This document shows positions 32,756 through 42,173 of a stretch of DNA of 64,000 nucleotides, in pieces. Where the stretch lies: positions 1-64,000 of the forward strand of contig JBIKKI010000001.1 in the NCBI GenBank assembly GCA_044360435.1. Direction: 5' to 3'. Position 1 is the first letter of the stretch. Every line of letters begins with the position of its first letter. The position numbers were made by a program, and so were the translations under genes. Source of the stretch: REEB481 sp044360435. Its GTDB lineage: Bacteria > Bacteroidota > Bacteroidia > NS11-12g > UBA955. Under the pieces are notes generated by a model. That model was not told the origin of the DNA. It saw nothing but the letters and a program-made list of their open reading frames with translations, and searched no databases.

Positions 32756-35700
32756 ATGAAAAAAACGCTTACACACGGCCTCTTGTGTCTGTTCAGCCTT
32801 TTAGGCGCAACAGTTGCAAGGGCTCAGGACAACACATCTTCCTTTAGTGGAACGGTAAAAGATGCCAGCGGTAAACCTTACGCTGGTGCAGAAATCACCG
32901 CCACACACACGCCAACCGGAACCGTTTATCAGGCGGGCAGCCGCAGCGATGGCCGCTACAACATTCCGGCGGTAAAAATCGGTGGACCTTACACTGTAGA
33001 ATGCAAGGACGCCAGCGGTAAAACCATGGACAAGGTGGAAGACATCAACCTTAGTCTGGCACAGACCTTTGTATTGGATTTTGTGGTGGGACAAATGGAA
33101 ACGGTGACCATCAAAGCCGTGCGTAACCGCTTGCTGAACAACCAAAACACAGGTGCAGCAACTACCATCGACAAAGAGGCACTTGCAACCCTGCCAACCA
33201 TCAGCCGCAGCCTGAATGACTTCCTGCGTTTAACGCCGCAGGCCCGTTCTTCTTCTGTAGCCGCTACCGCCGGTTCCGGTATTTCTTTGGGTGGGCAGGA
33301 CAGCCGCTTCAACAACCTTACCATCGATGGTTCCATTTTCAACAACAGCTTCGGACTTGCATCTGCACCAGCCGGCCAAACCGCATCAACACCCATTTCA
33401 TTGGACGCCTTGCAGGAAATCAGTGTTAATCTGGCTCCCTACGATGTGAAAAATGGTGGTTTTACCGGCGGTGGAATCAACGCTGTTACACGCAGTGGTA
33501 CCAACCAGGTAGAAGGCTCTGTATTCGTAAACACCCGAAATCAAAGCCTGAGCGGCAGCAAAGCTGCAGGTTCAGAAGTGGTGAAAACCGACTACAATGT
33601 GATGCAAGCCGGCTTCCGTGTAGGCGGCGCATTGGTAAAGAACAAATTGTTCTACTTCTTCAACGCAGAAATGGAAAACCGCAATGATCCGGCAACCGCG
33701 TTTTTGGCCAACCGCCCAGGATTGAGCGGACCAAACGTAACCCGTGTTCGTGCCTCTGCCCTTGATTCACTTTCAGATTTCCTGAAATCACGTTATGGAT
33801 ATGACCCTGGTGCTTATGAAGGATATTCTTTGAAAACTTCAAGCCTGAAATACCTTGCCAAATTCGACTGGAACATCAACCAGAAACACCGCGCAGTATT
33901 GCGTTACAACCAACTTCGCTCTTCACGCGACGTGCTGATCAGCAACTCCGGTGCTGTGAACGGAAACCGCAGAGACAACCAAACAGCGCTCAATTTTGCC
34001 AACTCCAACTATGTAATCAACAACGACATCTACAGCGTGATTGGCGAATTGAACAGCACCCTGAACCGCCGCACGCACAACAACTTTATCATCGGTTTCA
34101 CGGCCAACCGCGACTACCGCTCAAGCAACGGCGGTGTGTTTCCGCTGGTTGACATCCAGATGGGTGGCACCACCATGACCTCGTTCGGTTATGAACCCTT
34201 CACCGCCAACAACATCCTGAACACCAACACCTTCCAGATTCAGGACAACTTAACCCATTATGTAGGCAAGCATACCATTACTGCCGGTATTGCCTATGAA
34301 CGCTTTGCTTTTGAAAACACCTTTGCGCCAACCTACTACGGACATTATACCTTCAACAGCCTTGAAGATTTTTACCGCAGCGCCAATGGCGATACCGGAG
34401 TAAACGTACGCCGTTATGCCCTCACCTACTCAGCCCTTGAAGGTGGAGCACTTCCAACAGCCCGTCCGGTGGTAGCCCAAACTTCAGCTTATCTGCAAGA
34501 TGCTTTTGCGGTGAACAGCAGGTTGAAAGTAACCGCCGGCATCCGCTTTGACCTGCCGATGTACAATGATCCCGAAGTAAGCAACCCGCGTGCAGATACC
34601 ATGACCTTCCGCGACGAGAACTACAATCCTGTAAAATTCTCTACCGGCAAGCTGGCAAACCGCAACATCCTGTGGTCACCACGTGTTGGCTTTAACTGGA
34701 ATGCCAAAGGAAACCGTGACATCCAGGTGCGCGGTGGTACCGGTTTGTTCTCAGGCCGTCCTGCCTTCGTTTGGATCAGCAACCAGTTGAGCAACAACGG
34801 CGTGCTTACCGGCTCCATGCGCTTCGACAATACCAAAGCGTATCAGTTCAGCCCCGACGTTACCCGCTACATCCCGTCAAACCCCACCACGCCTCCATCA
34901 TACAACCTGGCACTTACTGACCCTGATTTTAAATTCCCTCAGGTATGGAGAAGCGACCTCGGCGCAGATTTTAAATTACCCTTTGGTTTTGTAGGAACCA
35001 CTGAATTTATGTACACCCGCACCATCAACAACGTGGCGTACCTCAACGTGAATCAAGAGAAGGCCGCCGGCACCTTCAGCGGACCCGACAACCGTTTGTA
35101 TTTCCCTGGCCGCGGCTTGAGTGGAAACGCCCAAAACAACGCCATGCGAGTTCAGGACAACATTACCGACGCTATTCTGCTTACCAACACCAATAAAGGA
35201 TACAATTACAGCGTAACCTTTAAGTTGGAAAAGCCTTTCAGCAACAACTGGTCTGCCATGATGGCGTATAACTTCAGCGAAACCAAAGACGTGATTTCAG
35301 CCGGTTCCATCGCCTTCAGCAGCTGGCGCGACAACCGTGCTGTGAATGGCAACAACCTGCCCGACCTCGCATTCTCCGACCAGGATCAGCGTCACCGCAT
35401 CATTGCCAGCGGAACCTATCGTCTGGTATATGGCAAGAACGACAAACTTTCTACCTTGTTTAGCGCCTTCCTGCAAACCGGAAACCAGGGCCGCTTCTCT
35501 TATTTCTACAGCAACGACATGAATGGCGATCAGCTCACCAACAACGACCTGATCTATATTCCCAACAAAGCGGAAGACCTGAAGTGGAAGGCCACCACCT
35601 CCGGCGGCGTAACCTACAGCGAAAACGACCAAATTGCCGCATTCAACGCGCTGCTGGAAAGCGATAAGTACCTGAGCGCAAACCGCGGAAAATACAGTGA

Positions 35701-36031
35701 ACGCAACGGCGCTTTGCTCGGCTGGATCACCACCATTGACCTGAGCATCCAGCAAAATTTCAGTGTTGGCGCACCTGGTAAAAAGCATACCCTGCAACTG
35801 CGCATGGATATGTACAACTTTGGCAACATGATCAACAACAAATGGGGCGTAAGCAAGGCGATAAACTTCCCCAACTTGCTGCGCTATGAAGGTGTTGATG
35901 CCAATAACAATCCGATTTATTCCATGAACCGCGACCGCAACAACAAACTGATTTCCAAGGTGACCGATTACCGCGCCGGACTTGAAGATGTTTGGCAGCT
36001 GCAGTTCGGTGTTCGCTACATCTTTAACTAA
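32756..36031 (+). CDS. Oar-like TonB-dependent receptor with carboxypeptidase regulatory domain
   Basis: 1091 residues. Signal peptide 1-24 (MKKTLTHGLLCLFSLLGATVARAQ). A CarboxypepD_reg/CNA-B-like domain (about 28-110) begins FSGTVKDASGKPYAGAEI. A plug follows (about 125-250), with IDKEALATLPTISRSLNDFLRLTPQ and LGGQDSRFNNLTIDG. The rest, to the C-terminus, is a beta-barrel ending in a terminal aromatic strand (QLQFGVRYIFN). This is the Oar family, outer-membrane receptors that lack a SusD partner, and none is present here. Substrate unknown. An ATG at 32723 in the same frame is possible but lies before a second, better signal-peptide start at 32756. Confidence 0.9.
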   Translation: MKKTLTHGLLCLFSLLGATVARAQDNTSSFSGTVKDASGKPYAGAEITATHTPTGTVYQAGSRSDGRYNIPAVKIGGPYTVECKDASGKTMDKVEDINLSLAQTFVLDFVVGQMETVTIKAVRNRLLNNQNTGAATTIDKEALATLPTISRSLNDFLRLTPQARSSSVAATAGSGISLGGQDSRFNNLTIDGSIFNNSFGLASAPAGQTASTPISLDALQEISVNLAPYDVKNGGFTGGGINAVTRSGTNQVEGSVFVNTRNQSLSGSKAAGSEVVKTDYNVMQAGFRVGGALVKNKLFYFFNAEMENRNDPATAFLANRPGLSGPNVTRVRASALDSLSDFLKSRYGYDPGAYEGYSLKTSSLKYLAKFDWNINQKHRAVLRYNQLRSSRDVLISNSGAVNGNRRDNQTALNFANSNYVINNDIYSVIGELNSTLNRRTHNNFIIGFTANRDYRSSNGGVFPLVDIQMGGTTMTSFGYEPFTANNILNTNTFQIQDNLTHYVGKHTITAGIAYERFAFENTFAPTYYGHYTFNSLEDFYRSANGDTGVNVRRYALTYSALEGGALPTARPVVAQTSAYLQDAFAVNSRLKVTAGIRFDLPMYNDPEVSNPRADTMTFRDENYNPVKFSTGKLANRNILWSPRVGFNWNAKGNRDIQVRGGTGLFSGRPAFVWISNQLSNNGVLTGSMRFDNTKAYQFSPDVTRYIPSNPTTPPSYNLALTDPDFKFPQVWRSDLGADFKLPFGFVGTTEFMYTRTINNVAYLNVNQEKAAGTFSGPDNRLYFPGRGLSGNAQNNAMRVQDNITDAILLTNTNKGYNYSVTFKLEKPFSNNWSAMMAYNFSETKDVISAGSIAFSSWRDNRAVNGNNLPDLAFSDQDQRHRIIASGTYRLVYGKNDKLSTLFSAFLQTGNQGRFSYFYSNDMNGDQLTNNDLIYIPNKAEDLKWKATTSGGVTYSENDQIAAFNALLESDKYLSANRGKYSERNGALLGWITTIDLSIQQNFSVGAPGKKHTLQLRMDMYNFGNMINNKWGVSKAINFPNLLRYEGVDANNNPIYSMNRDRNNKLISKVTDYRAGLEDVWQLQFGVRYIFN

Positions 36032-36052
36032 ACTTTACCCTATACCTCTTCA

Positions 36053-36093
36053 GAAAACCATCCACCCTCGGGGTGGATGGTTTTCTTTTTTTT
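36053..36093 (+). terminator. Rho-independent terminator after TonB receptor
   Basis: A 15-bp stem GAAAACCATCCACCC/GGGTGGATGGTTTTC with a TCG loop and a following T run. It ends just before the promoter box of thyA. Confidence 0.9.
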
Positions 36094-36103
36094 ATCCCTG
36101 CCG

Positions 36104-36111
36104 TACTTTCG
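36104..36111 (+). promoter_or_regulatory. -7 box of thyA (TACTTTCG)
   Basis: Matches the TAnnTTCG variant and ends only 4 nt before the ATG of thyA, predicting a leaderless mRNA. Confidence 0.45.
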
Positions 36112-36115
36112 CTTC

Positions 36116-36919
36116 ATGCAACACAGCGGTCAATATGAAGACTTCCTTAGACACGTTTTTGAACACGGAACTGAAAAGTCTGACCGCACAGGAACCGGAA
36201 CCCGCAGCGTTTTGGGCGGGCAGCTCCGCTTCAACCTTGAAAACGGATTCCCGCTGATCACCACCAAAAAAGTCCACCTCAAAAGCATCATCTATGAATT
36301 GCTGTGGTTCCTTCGGGGCGATACCAATACCGCTTTTTTGAAGGAACACGGTGTAAGCATCTGGGATGAATGGGCCGACGAACACGGAAACCTCGGTCCG
36401 GTGTACGGCAAACAATGGCGCAGTTGGGAAACCAAGGATGGACGCACCATTGACCAGATTTCTGACGCCATAAACCTCATCAAAAACAACCCCGACAGCC
36501 GCCGCATTCTGGTGAGTGCCTGGAACGTGGGCGAACTGGATCAGATGGCACTGATGCCCTGTCATTGTCTGTTTCAATTTTATGTAGCCAATGGTGCCCT
36601 GAGTTGCCAGTTGTATCAGCGCAGCGCAGATTTATTCCTGGGCGTGCCTTTTAACATTGCCAGCTACGCACTGCTCACCTTGATGATGGCTCAGGTTTGC
36701 GGTTTGAAACCTGGTGAATTTGTACACACCTTCGGCGATGCGCATATTTACAGCAATCACTACGAACAAGTGAAGCTGCAGCTGTCGCGCGAACCCCGGC
36801 CATACCCTGTAATGCAACTCAATCCGAATGTTCAGGACCTGTTTGCCTTCACCTACGAAGACTTCAGCCTGGAACATTACGACCCATGGCCTGCCATCAA
36901 GGCTCCGGTTGCGGTTTAG
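36116..36919 (+). CDS. thyA: Thymidylate synthase
   Basis: 267 residues, close to the usual 264. It converts dUMP to dTMP with methylenetetrahydrofolate. The catalytic cysteine is C149 in the PCHCLFQFY motif. The folate and dUMP sites are seen as RTGTGTRSVLG, LWFLRGDTN, QWRSWE, QRSADLFLGVPFNIASYA and HTFGDAHIYSNH. The protein starts MQHSGQYEDFL, which fits family N-termini. The frame is open 13 codons further upstream, but that stretch contains the terminator and the promoter. No folA gene follows. Confidence 0.97.
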   Translation: MQHSGQYEDFLRHVFEHGTEKSDRTGTGTRSVLGGQLRFNLENGFPLITTKKVHLKSIIYELLWFLRGDTNTAFLKEHGVSIWDEWADEHGNLGPVYGKQWRSWETKDGRTIDQISDAINLIKNNPDSRRILVSAWNVGELDQMALMPCHCLFQFYVANGALSCQLYQRSADLFLGVPFNIASYALLTLMMAQVCGLKPGEFVHTFGDAHIYSNHYEQVKLQLSREPRPYPVMQLNPNVQDLFAFTYEDFSLEHYDPWPAIKAPVAV

Positions 36920-36942
36920 CAGGTCTGGAACTGATCTTATGC

Positions 36943-36972
36943 ACGCCGATGCCTACTTGTCCGGCGTTTTTT
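36943..36972 (+). terminator. Probable terminator after thyA
   Basis: A 6-bp stem ACGCCG/CGGCGT with a 13-nt loop, followed by TTTTT. Confidence 0.55.
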
Positions 36973-36997
36973 AAATTGCAGGCTAAACCTATTGACG

Positions 36998-37603
36998 ATG
37001 AAAACATATGTTCTAAAAACCGGATTTGCTGCACTCACAGCAATTTCTTTACTCAGTTCCTGTGCAAGCAATTTCTCCCTCACCAAACGCCGCTACAGCA
37101 ATGGCTTTCAGGTGCAAGTCGGCTTGTTCGGTAAGGAAAAACAGCAGCAGCAAACTGCTACAACGCCAAACAAAACCGCCGATGCCCTGCCCTTTGAGGC
37201 CCTGAACGCGCAAAAACAAAAACAACTTGCATATCATCAGCAACCTGCAAGCGCTTCTGCACTTGATATACGTTTTACCAAGACGCCGCATGATGCACGC
37301 ATCCAGACTGGTGCAATTCCCTCAGCACAACAATCCGAAGTATCCCGGGGTGAAAAATACCTGGCAACAGCTATTTTGAGCCATTCTGCCAAAAAGCCGG
37401 CAAAACAGGGATTGTCGCAGCAACAAAAAATGGACGACAACACCTTGTTGTACCTCATCGTTGCATTCTTCATACCATTCCTGGGGGTGTTGTTGTACGA
37501 GGGGGAAATCACCAACCGTTTCTGGATCAGCCTCCTGCTGACGCTTCTGTTTTGGTTGCCCGGCTTCATTTATGCCGCGCTGGTTATTCTTGGTGAAATC
37601 TAA
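36998..37603 (+). CDS. Lipoprotein-type protein with C-terminal YqaE/Pmp3 membrane domain
   Basis: 201 residues. The N-terminus is a lipoprotein signal (MKTYVLKTGF...LLSSC). A long polar linker rich in Q, K and A follows (25-140). The last 55 residues carry two membrane helices (LYLIVAFFIPFLGVLLYEG, then FWISLLLTLLFWLPGFIYALVIL-like). These match the YqaE/Pmp3 proteolipid family, normally a stand-alone protein of about 50 residues. If the lipobox is used, the anchored end and the helices would tether the protein twice. Function unknown; Pmp3 proteins elsewhere affect membrane potential and stress tolerance. The start is the ATG at 36998; a TTG at 36992 is less likely. A terminator follows. 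Confidence 0.78.
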   Translation: MKTYVLKTGFAALTAISLLSSCASNFSLTKRRYSNGFQVQVGLFGKEKQQQQTATTPNKTADALPFEALNAQKQKQLAYHQQPASASALDIRFTKTPHDARIQTGAIPSAQQSEVSRGEKYLATAILSHSAKKPAKQGLSQQQKMDDNTLLYLIVAFFIPFLGVLLYEGEITNRFWISLLLTLLFWLPGFIYAALVILGEI

Positions 37604-37623
37604 CCCGTTAAGCATATATCAGG

Positions 37624-37651
37624 AAAAAGCCGCTCTTGAGCGGCTTTTTTT
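37624..37651. terminator. Rho-independent terminator, bidirectional
   Basis: Almost perfect palindrome AAAAAGCCGCTC-TT-GAGCGGCTTTTT with T runs on both strands. It ends the Pmp3-lipoprotein transcript on the plus strand. Confidence 0.85.
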
Positions 37652-37782
37652 ATAGGCTGTTGGCCCGATCCGGAACTGGCGCCCCGGAAACAAATAAAAA
37701 GCAAAAATACGCGGCGACCGGATGCCACAATGCAACGTGTTCTCAACATATACACCGGCAGGCAGGGGCCTTCCATTTTTGC

Positions 37783-37790
37783 TACCTTTG
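37783..37790 (+). promoter_or_regulatory. -7 box of carB (TACCTTTG)
   Basis: Exact TAnnTTTG, 16 nt before the ATG of carB. No convincing -33 element. It also shows that the in-frame codons upstream of 37807 are not translated. Confidence 0.55.
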
Positions 37791-37806
37791 CGCGATTTAT
37801 CCCAAC

Positions 37807-40623
37807 ATGCCTAAAGATTCTTCCATCAAAAGCGTTCTGATTATTGGTTCCGGACCCATCATCATCGGACAAGCCTGCGAGTTTGATTACTCCGGAAGTC
37901 AGGCGGCAAGGTCTCTGCGGGAAGAAGGCATTGAGGTGAGTTTGATCAACAGCAACCCGGCCACCATCATGACCGACAAGCTGAACGCAGACCATGTGTA
38001 TTTGTGGCCATTAACGCCACAAAGCATTGAAAAAATCCTGCAGGAGCGACACATCGACGCTGTACTGCCTACCATGGGCGGACAAACGGCACTTAATCTG
38101 GCCAAAGAATGTGATGAGTTAGGCATCTGGCAACAGTACAATTGTCGCATCATTGGTGTAAACATCGAAGCCATTGACCGCATGGAAGACCGGGAAAAGT
38201 TCCGCCAGCTGATGGGTGAACTCGGTGTAGGGGTTGCAAAAAGCCAAATTGCAAACAGCTTCTTGGAAGGAAAAGAAATTGCCCAGCGCATCGGCTTTCC
38301 GTTGGTCATCCGTCCCAGCTATACGTTAGGAGGAACCGGTGGTTCCATTGTTTACAAGAAAGAAGAATTTGACTCCGCTTTGCAGCGCGGACTGGAAGCA
38401 AGTCCGGTGCACGAGGTATTGGTAGAACAAGCTGTTTTGGGCTGGAAAGAATATGAACTGGAGCTGTTGCGCGATGGCAAAGACGACATCGCCGTAATCT
38501 GCACCATTGAAAACTTCGACCCGATGGGCATCCATACCGGCGACAGCATTACCGTGGCGCCGGCAATGACCCTAAGCGATGTAACCTTCCAGAACATGCG
38601 CGACATGGCCTTCAAAATGATGCGCAGCATGGGCGTTTTTGCAGGCGGTTGCAATGTTCAGTTCAGCGTGAATCCGGATACGGAAGAGATCATTGCTGTT
38701 GAAATCAATCCACGTGTAAGCAGAAGTTCCGCGCTGGCATCAAAAGCGACCGGTTATCCCATTGCGAAAATTGCGGCCAAGCTGGCTATTGGCTACTACC
38801 TGGATGAACTTAAAAATCCGGTAACCAAAACCACCAGCGCGTTTTTCGAACCGGCCATTGACTATGTGATTGTTAAAATCCCCCGTTGGAATTTTGATAA
38901 GTTTCACGGAGCAGACCGCCGTCTGGGATTCCAGATGAAAAGCGTCGGTGAAGTGATGGCCATAGGCCGCAGTTTTCAGGAGGCGCTTCAAAAAGCCTGT
39001 CAAAGTCTGGAAATTGGCCGCCACGGTTTGGGTGCAGACGGCAAAAGCAGCCGCAACCTGGACGAACTCCTGCATGCGCTGGAATACGCCAGCTGGGACC
39101 GGCTCTTTAAGTTGAAGGATGCGATTTCCATGGGTGTTCCACTCACGTCCATCCACAAAATCACCAAGATTGACCGATGGTTCCTGGAGCAAATCAGCGA
39201 CCTCGTAAAAACAGAAACTGAAATCAGACGCTACCAAATTGGCAACATCCCTGCAGCACTGCTTCGACTGGCTAAGGAAAAAGGCTTCAGCGACCATCAG
39301 ATTGCCTGGCTTATGGGCAATTGTACTGAAGACGAGGTGTTTGAGAAAAGGCAATCACTGAATATTCGCCGGGTGTACAAAATGGTAGATACCTGCAGCG
39401 CGGAATTCCCAAGCCCTACCAATTACTTTTACAGCACCTTCGACGGCGAAAATGAAAGTGTGTTCAGCGACCGAAAAAAGGTCATCGTGCTTGGCAGCGG
39501 CCCCAACAGAATCGGTCAGGGAATTGAATTCGACTACAGTTGCGTGCACGGCATCCTGGCTGCACGCGAAGCAGGTTACGAGGCCATCATGGTAAACTGT
39601 AACCCGGAAACGGTAAGTACAGATTTTGACATGGCCGATAAGCTGTACTTTGAGCCCGTTTACTGGGAACATCTGCGCGAACTGATCGCCAATGAGCGGC
39701 CTACAGGCGTAATTGTGCAGCTTGGCGGCCAAACGGCTTTGAAACTGGCTGAAAAATTCCACGAGCATGGGATTCCAATCATCGGCACATCCTATGAGGA
39801 CATGGACATAGCCGAAGACCGCGGACGTTTCAGTGATCTGTTGGCTGCCCTTGATATTCCTTACCCGAAATACGGCGTCGCGCAAGATGCCGACGAAGCG
39901 GTGCGCATTGCCAATGAGGTAGGATATCCTGTTTTGGTGCGCCCCAGCTATGTGCTCGGTGGTCAAGGTATGGTGATTGTTATTAACGATGAAGACCTGG
40001 AACGCGCCGTGGTTAAACTGCTGGGTGACCTGCCTGGAAACCGCGTGCTCATTGACCACTTCCTGGACCGTGCCGAAGAAGCAGAAAGCGATTGCATTTG
40101 CGATGGCGAAGACATCCACATCCTCGGCTTGATGGAACACATAGAGCCTGCCGGTATCCACAGTGGCGACAGCAGCGCGGTTTTGCCTCCATACGGATTA
40201 AGCAAAGAAGTAATCCACCAAATGGAAACCTATACCGAAAAACTGGCTAAAGCCCTGAAGGTCAAAGGTTTGCTCAATATTCAGTTTGCCATTAAGCATG
40301 AACAGGTTTATGTAATCGAAGCCAATCCGCGCGCCAGCCGCACCGTGCCGTTCATTTGCAAAGCGTATAATGTTCCGTACATCAACCTCGCCACCAAAGT
40401 AATGCTGGGGGTGATGAAGGTGAAAGATTTCGTGATTCCCGAACGCCCGCAGGGTTGGGCCATTAAAAAACCCGTATTCTCATTTAATAAATTCCCAGGC
40501 GTAAGTCGTGAACTCGGACCCGAAATGAAAAGCACCGGCGAAGAGATTGTATTCGTGCACGACCTGAGGGATCCGGGATTCCGGGACCTGTATAAAACCA
40601 AAAGCATGTACCTGAGCTATTGA
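37807..40623 (+). CDS. carB: Carbamoyl-phosphate synthase large subunit
   Basis: 938 residues. It makes carbamoyl phosphate for arginine and pyrimidine synthesis, with ammonia delivered by CarA (not in this window). Two homologous ATP-grasp halves are visible. The first has IGSGPIIIGQACEFDYSG, IIGVNIEAIDRMEDR and ALASKATGYPIAKIA. The second has LGSGPNRIGQGIEFDYSC and RPSYVLGGQGM. The protein ends soon after the second synthetase half, with TGEEIVFVHDLRDPGFRDLY. So the C-terminal allosteric domain of about 130 residues found in enterobacterial CarB is absent. The start at 37807 is chosen from the MPKDSSIKSVLIIGSGP opening and the promoter box. Confidence 0.96.
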   Translation: MPKDSSIKSVLIIGSGPIIIGQACEFDYSGSQAARSLREEGIEVSLINSNPATIMTDKLNADHVYLWPLTPQSIEKILQERHIDAVLPTMGGQTALNLAKECDELGIWQQYNCRIIGVNIEAIDRMEDREKFRQLMGELGVGVAKSQIANSFLEGKEIAQRIGFPLVIRPSYTLGGTGGSIVYKKEEFDSALQRGLEASPVHEVLVEQAVLGWKEYELELLRDGKDDIAVICTIENFDPMGIHTGDSITVAPAMTLSDVTFQNMRDMAFKMMRSMGVFAGGCNVQFSVNPDTEEIIAVEINPRVSRSSALASKATGYPIAKIAAKLAIGYYLDELKNPVTKTTSAFFEPAIDYVIVKIPRWNFDKFHGADRRLGFQMKSVGEVMAIGRSFQEALQKACQSLEIGRHGLGADGKSSRNLDELLHALEYASWDRLFKLKDAISMGVPLTSIHKITKIDRWFLEQISDLVKTETEIRRYQIGNIPAALLRLAKEKGFSDHQIAWLMGNCTEDEVFEKRQSLNIRRVYKMVDTCSAEFPSPTNYFYSTFDGENESVFSDRKKVIVLGSGPNRIGQGIEFDYSCVHGILAAREAGYEAIMVNCNPETVSTDFDMADKLYFEPVYWEHLRELIANERPTGVIVQLGGQTALKLAEKFHEHGIPIIGTSYEDMDIAEDRGRFSDLLAALDIPYPKYGVAQDADEAVRIANEVGYPVLVRPSYVLGGQGMVIVINDEDLERAVVKLLGDLPGNRVLIDHFLDRAEEAESDCICDGEDIHILGLMEHIEPAGIHSGDSSAVLPPYGLSKEVIHQMETYTEKLAKALKVKGLLNIQFAIKHEQVYVIEANPRASRTVPFICKAYNVPYINLATKVMLGVMKVKDFVIPERPQGWAIKKPVFSFNKFPGVSRELGPEMKSTGEEIVFVHDLRDPGFRDLYKTKSMYLSY

Positions 40624-40646
40624 GTTCAACTAAAGAAAACGGCCCC

Positions 40647-40654
40647 TAAATTCG
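40647..40654 (+). promoter_or_regulatory. -7 box of lipoprotein gene (TAAATTCG)
   Basis: TAnnTTCG variant ending 5 nt before the ATG at 40660. Confidence 0.4.
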
Positions 40655-40659
40655 CAACC

Positions 40660-41049
40660 ATGAGGAATTTCATCATTTATGTATCTGTGGGTGTTTTAGC
40701 CCTTACAAGTGCTTGTACCCAAAAGGTGCGTCAAGAGCAAACCACTGAACAAAGTGGTGGTACTGTGAACAACAACGAAACCAATAATGCTGCAGCCAAT
40801 GAGCAGCTAAACAGCATTGGTATTCCCATGCGCTTGCCTTATGCTTCAGATCTGGAGGCGTATTACCTGGTAAATTGTAAATTGAACAAAACCAGCAATG
40901 GTGGAGCTCCGGATCCCGATGTTTGGGCTGAGCGCGGTAAAATCGTTTCCCGCCTGGAAGCCTATGAACAAAAATATAAGGGTAAAGAACTCGAAGAGTA
41001 TTTGAAATGGGGCAGCGTGGCAGCCAATGCCATCAACAATTGCCCTTAA
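40660..41049 (+). CDS. Small lipoprotein of unknown function
   Basis: 129 residues. The signal is MRNFIIYVSVGVLALTSAC with a lipobox at about 16-19. A disordered Q/T/N-rich linker (20-50) follows, then a helical-looking domain with two cysteines (NCKLNKTS and the C-terminal NNCP). I recognise no family. It ends 4 nt into the 3' end of the convergent glycosyltransferase gene. Its -7 box is 5 nt before the ATG. Confidence 0.7.
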   Translation: MRNFIIYVSVGVLALTSACTQKVRQEQTTEQSGGTVNNNETNNAAANEQLNSIGIPMRLPYASDLEAYYLVNCKLNKTSNGGAPDPDVWAERGKIVSRLEAYEQKYKGKELEEYLKWGSVAANAINNCP

Positions 41050-42173
41050 ACACCGAGAATGCGCTGATACAGGGCAATGAGTTTGTCTTCTTGAGATTTC
41101 CAGGAGTAAAAAGCCTCTGTTGCCTGTACGCCGTTGCGTGCCATTTTTAGTCGTAAATCGGGGTTGTCGGCCAGAGTAAGAATAGCCTCGGCCAACTGTT
41201 TCGGATCATCCGGAGGTACGCAAAGACCGCATTCATTTCGTTCCACCACGCTGCGGTACAGTTCAAAATCTGAAGTGATGACTGGCAATCCCACACTCAT
41301 GTATTCGAACATCTTGGTGGGATAGCTCCATTCAGAGTTTTTCATCCGTTTAATGATGCACAGCCCTATGCCCATGGACATACTGAGCCGGTAACCATCC
41401 GGCAAATCAAGCCTGCCATGAAAAAAGAGTTGTTTCTTGATTTCTTCATAAAAAGGCAGGGATTCTATTTTCTGCGCCAGACCTGAATACAATGCCCCTA
41501 CACAGTGAAAATGAAAAATCCGGCCCTGTTGTTTCAGCATCCACAATGCTTCTGCAATCTGCAAGAGGCCCCGGGTTTCCAGCAGAATGCCAATGTAGAA
41601 CAGGTTCTGCTCCGGACGCGGTTCCACATTACGGTATGGTTTAAAAAACGTTAAATCAGGGTAATTCAGCACCACAGTATAGCGAGCACCCATGGCAGCG
41701 TAATGAGGCGCATAGGACCGCTCTGCCAAAACCAGTTCCATGCGTCGTGCCGCCCTTTGCTCGAAAAAACCGTAGATGCGCGCAAGCATTCCCTTGTTTC
41801 GAATCCAGGGCTTGTCGAAGATGTCTGCTGCGAAATGTTCGTGCACATCGAAAACCACCTTCTTGCCCAACAGGCGCAGCCACAATCCACAAGGAATCAG
41901 CTCCGGGTCGTGAAATTGATACAGGTCGGCATTCACACGAAGTGCTTTGGGAAACATGCGCAGCGAGGCTGTAAGCATTTCCCAGTATCTGTTTTTCAAC
42001 CTCCTGAATGGAATGATACGCACACCGTCAACAAGCTCTTCGCGATCGTGTACTGCTATCAGGGTGACCTCGTAAAACCGCGCCAGGCTCCTGCATGATT
42101 TATAAAAAATCCTGGTATCTCTGGCTACATGCAGGCTGGTCAGGTGGCAGACGCGCGCGGTTTGCTGTTTCAC
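41046..42173 (-). CDS. GT4-type glycosyltransferase
   Basis: 375 residues with a GT-B fold. Near the N-terminus, LTSLHVARDTRIFYKSCRSLA is typical of family 4 sugar transferases. The C-terminal donor-sugar site has the EX7E-like segment PTKMFEYMSVGLPVITSDF and the glycine turn of the C-terminal domain. No signal peptide, so it acts in the cytoplasm, probably in synthesis of a capsule, exopolysaccharide or O-antigen unit. GTG start: GTGA overlaps the stop of capA-like by 4 nt. The pair is part of a surface-polymer unit of unknown structure. Confidence 0.85.
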   Translation of the reverse strand: MKQQTARVCHLTSLHVARDTRIFYKSCRSLARFYEVTLIAVHDREELVDGVRIIPFRRLKNRYWEMLTASLRMFPKALRVNADLYQFHDPELIPCGLWLRLLGKKVVFDVHEHFAADIFDKPWIRNKGMLARIYGFFEQRAARRMELVLAERSYAPHYAAMGARYTVVLNYPDLTFFKPYRNVEPRPEQNLFYIGILLETRGLLQIAEALWMLKQQGRIFHFHCVGALYSGLAQKIESLPFYEEIKKQLFFHGRLDLPDGYRLSMSMGIGLCIIKRMKNSEWSYPTKMFEYMSVGLPVITSDFELYRSVVERNECGLCVPPDDPKQLAEAILTLADNPDLRLKMARNGVQATEAFYSWKSQEDKLIALYQRILGV

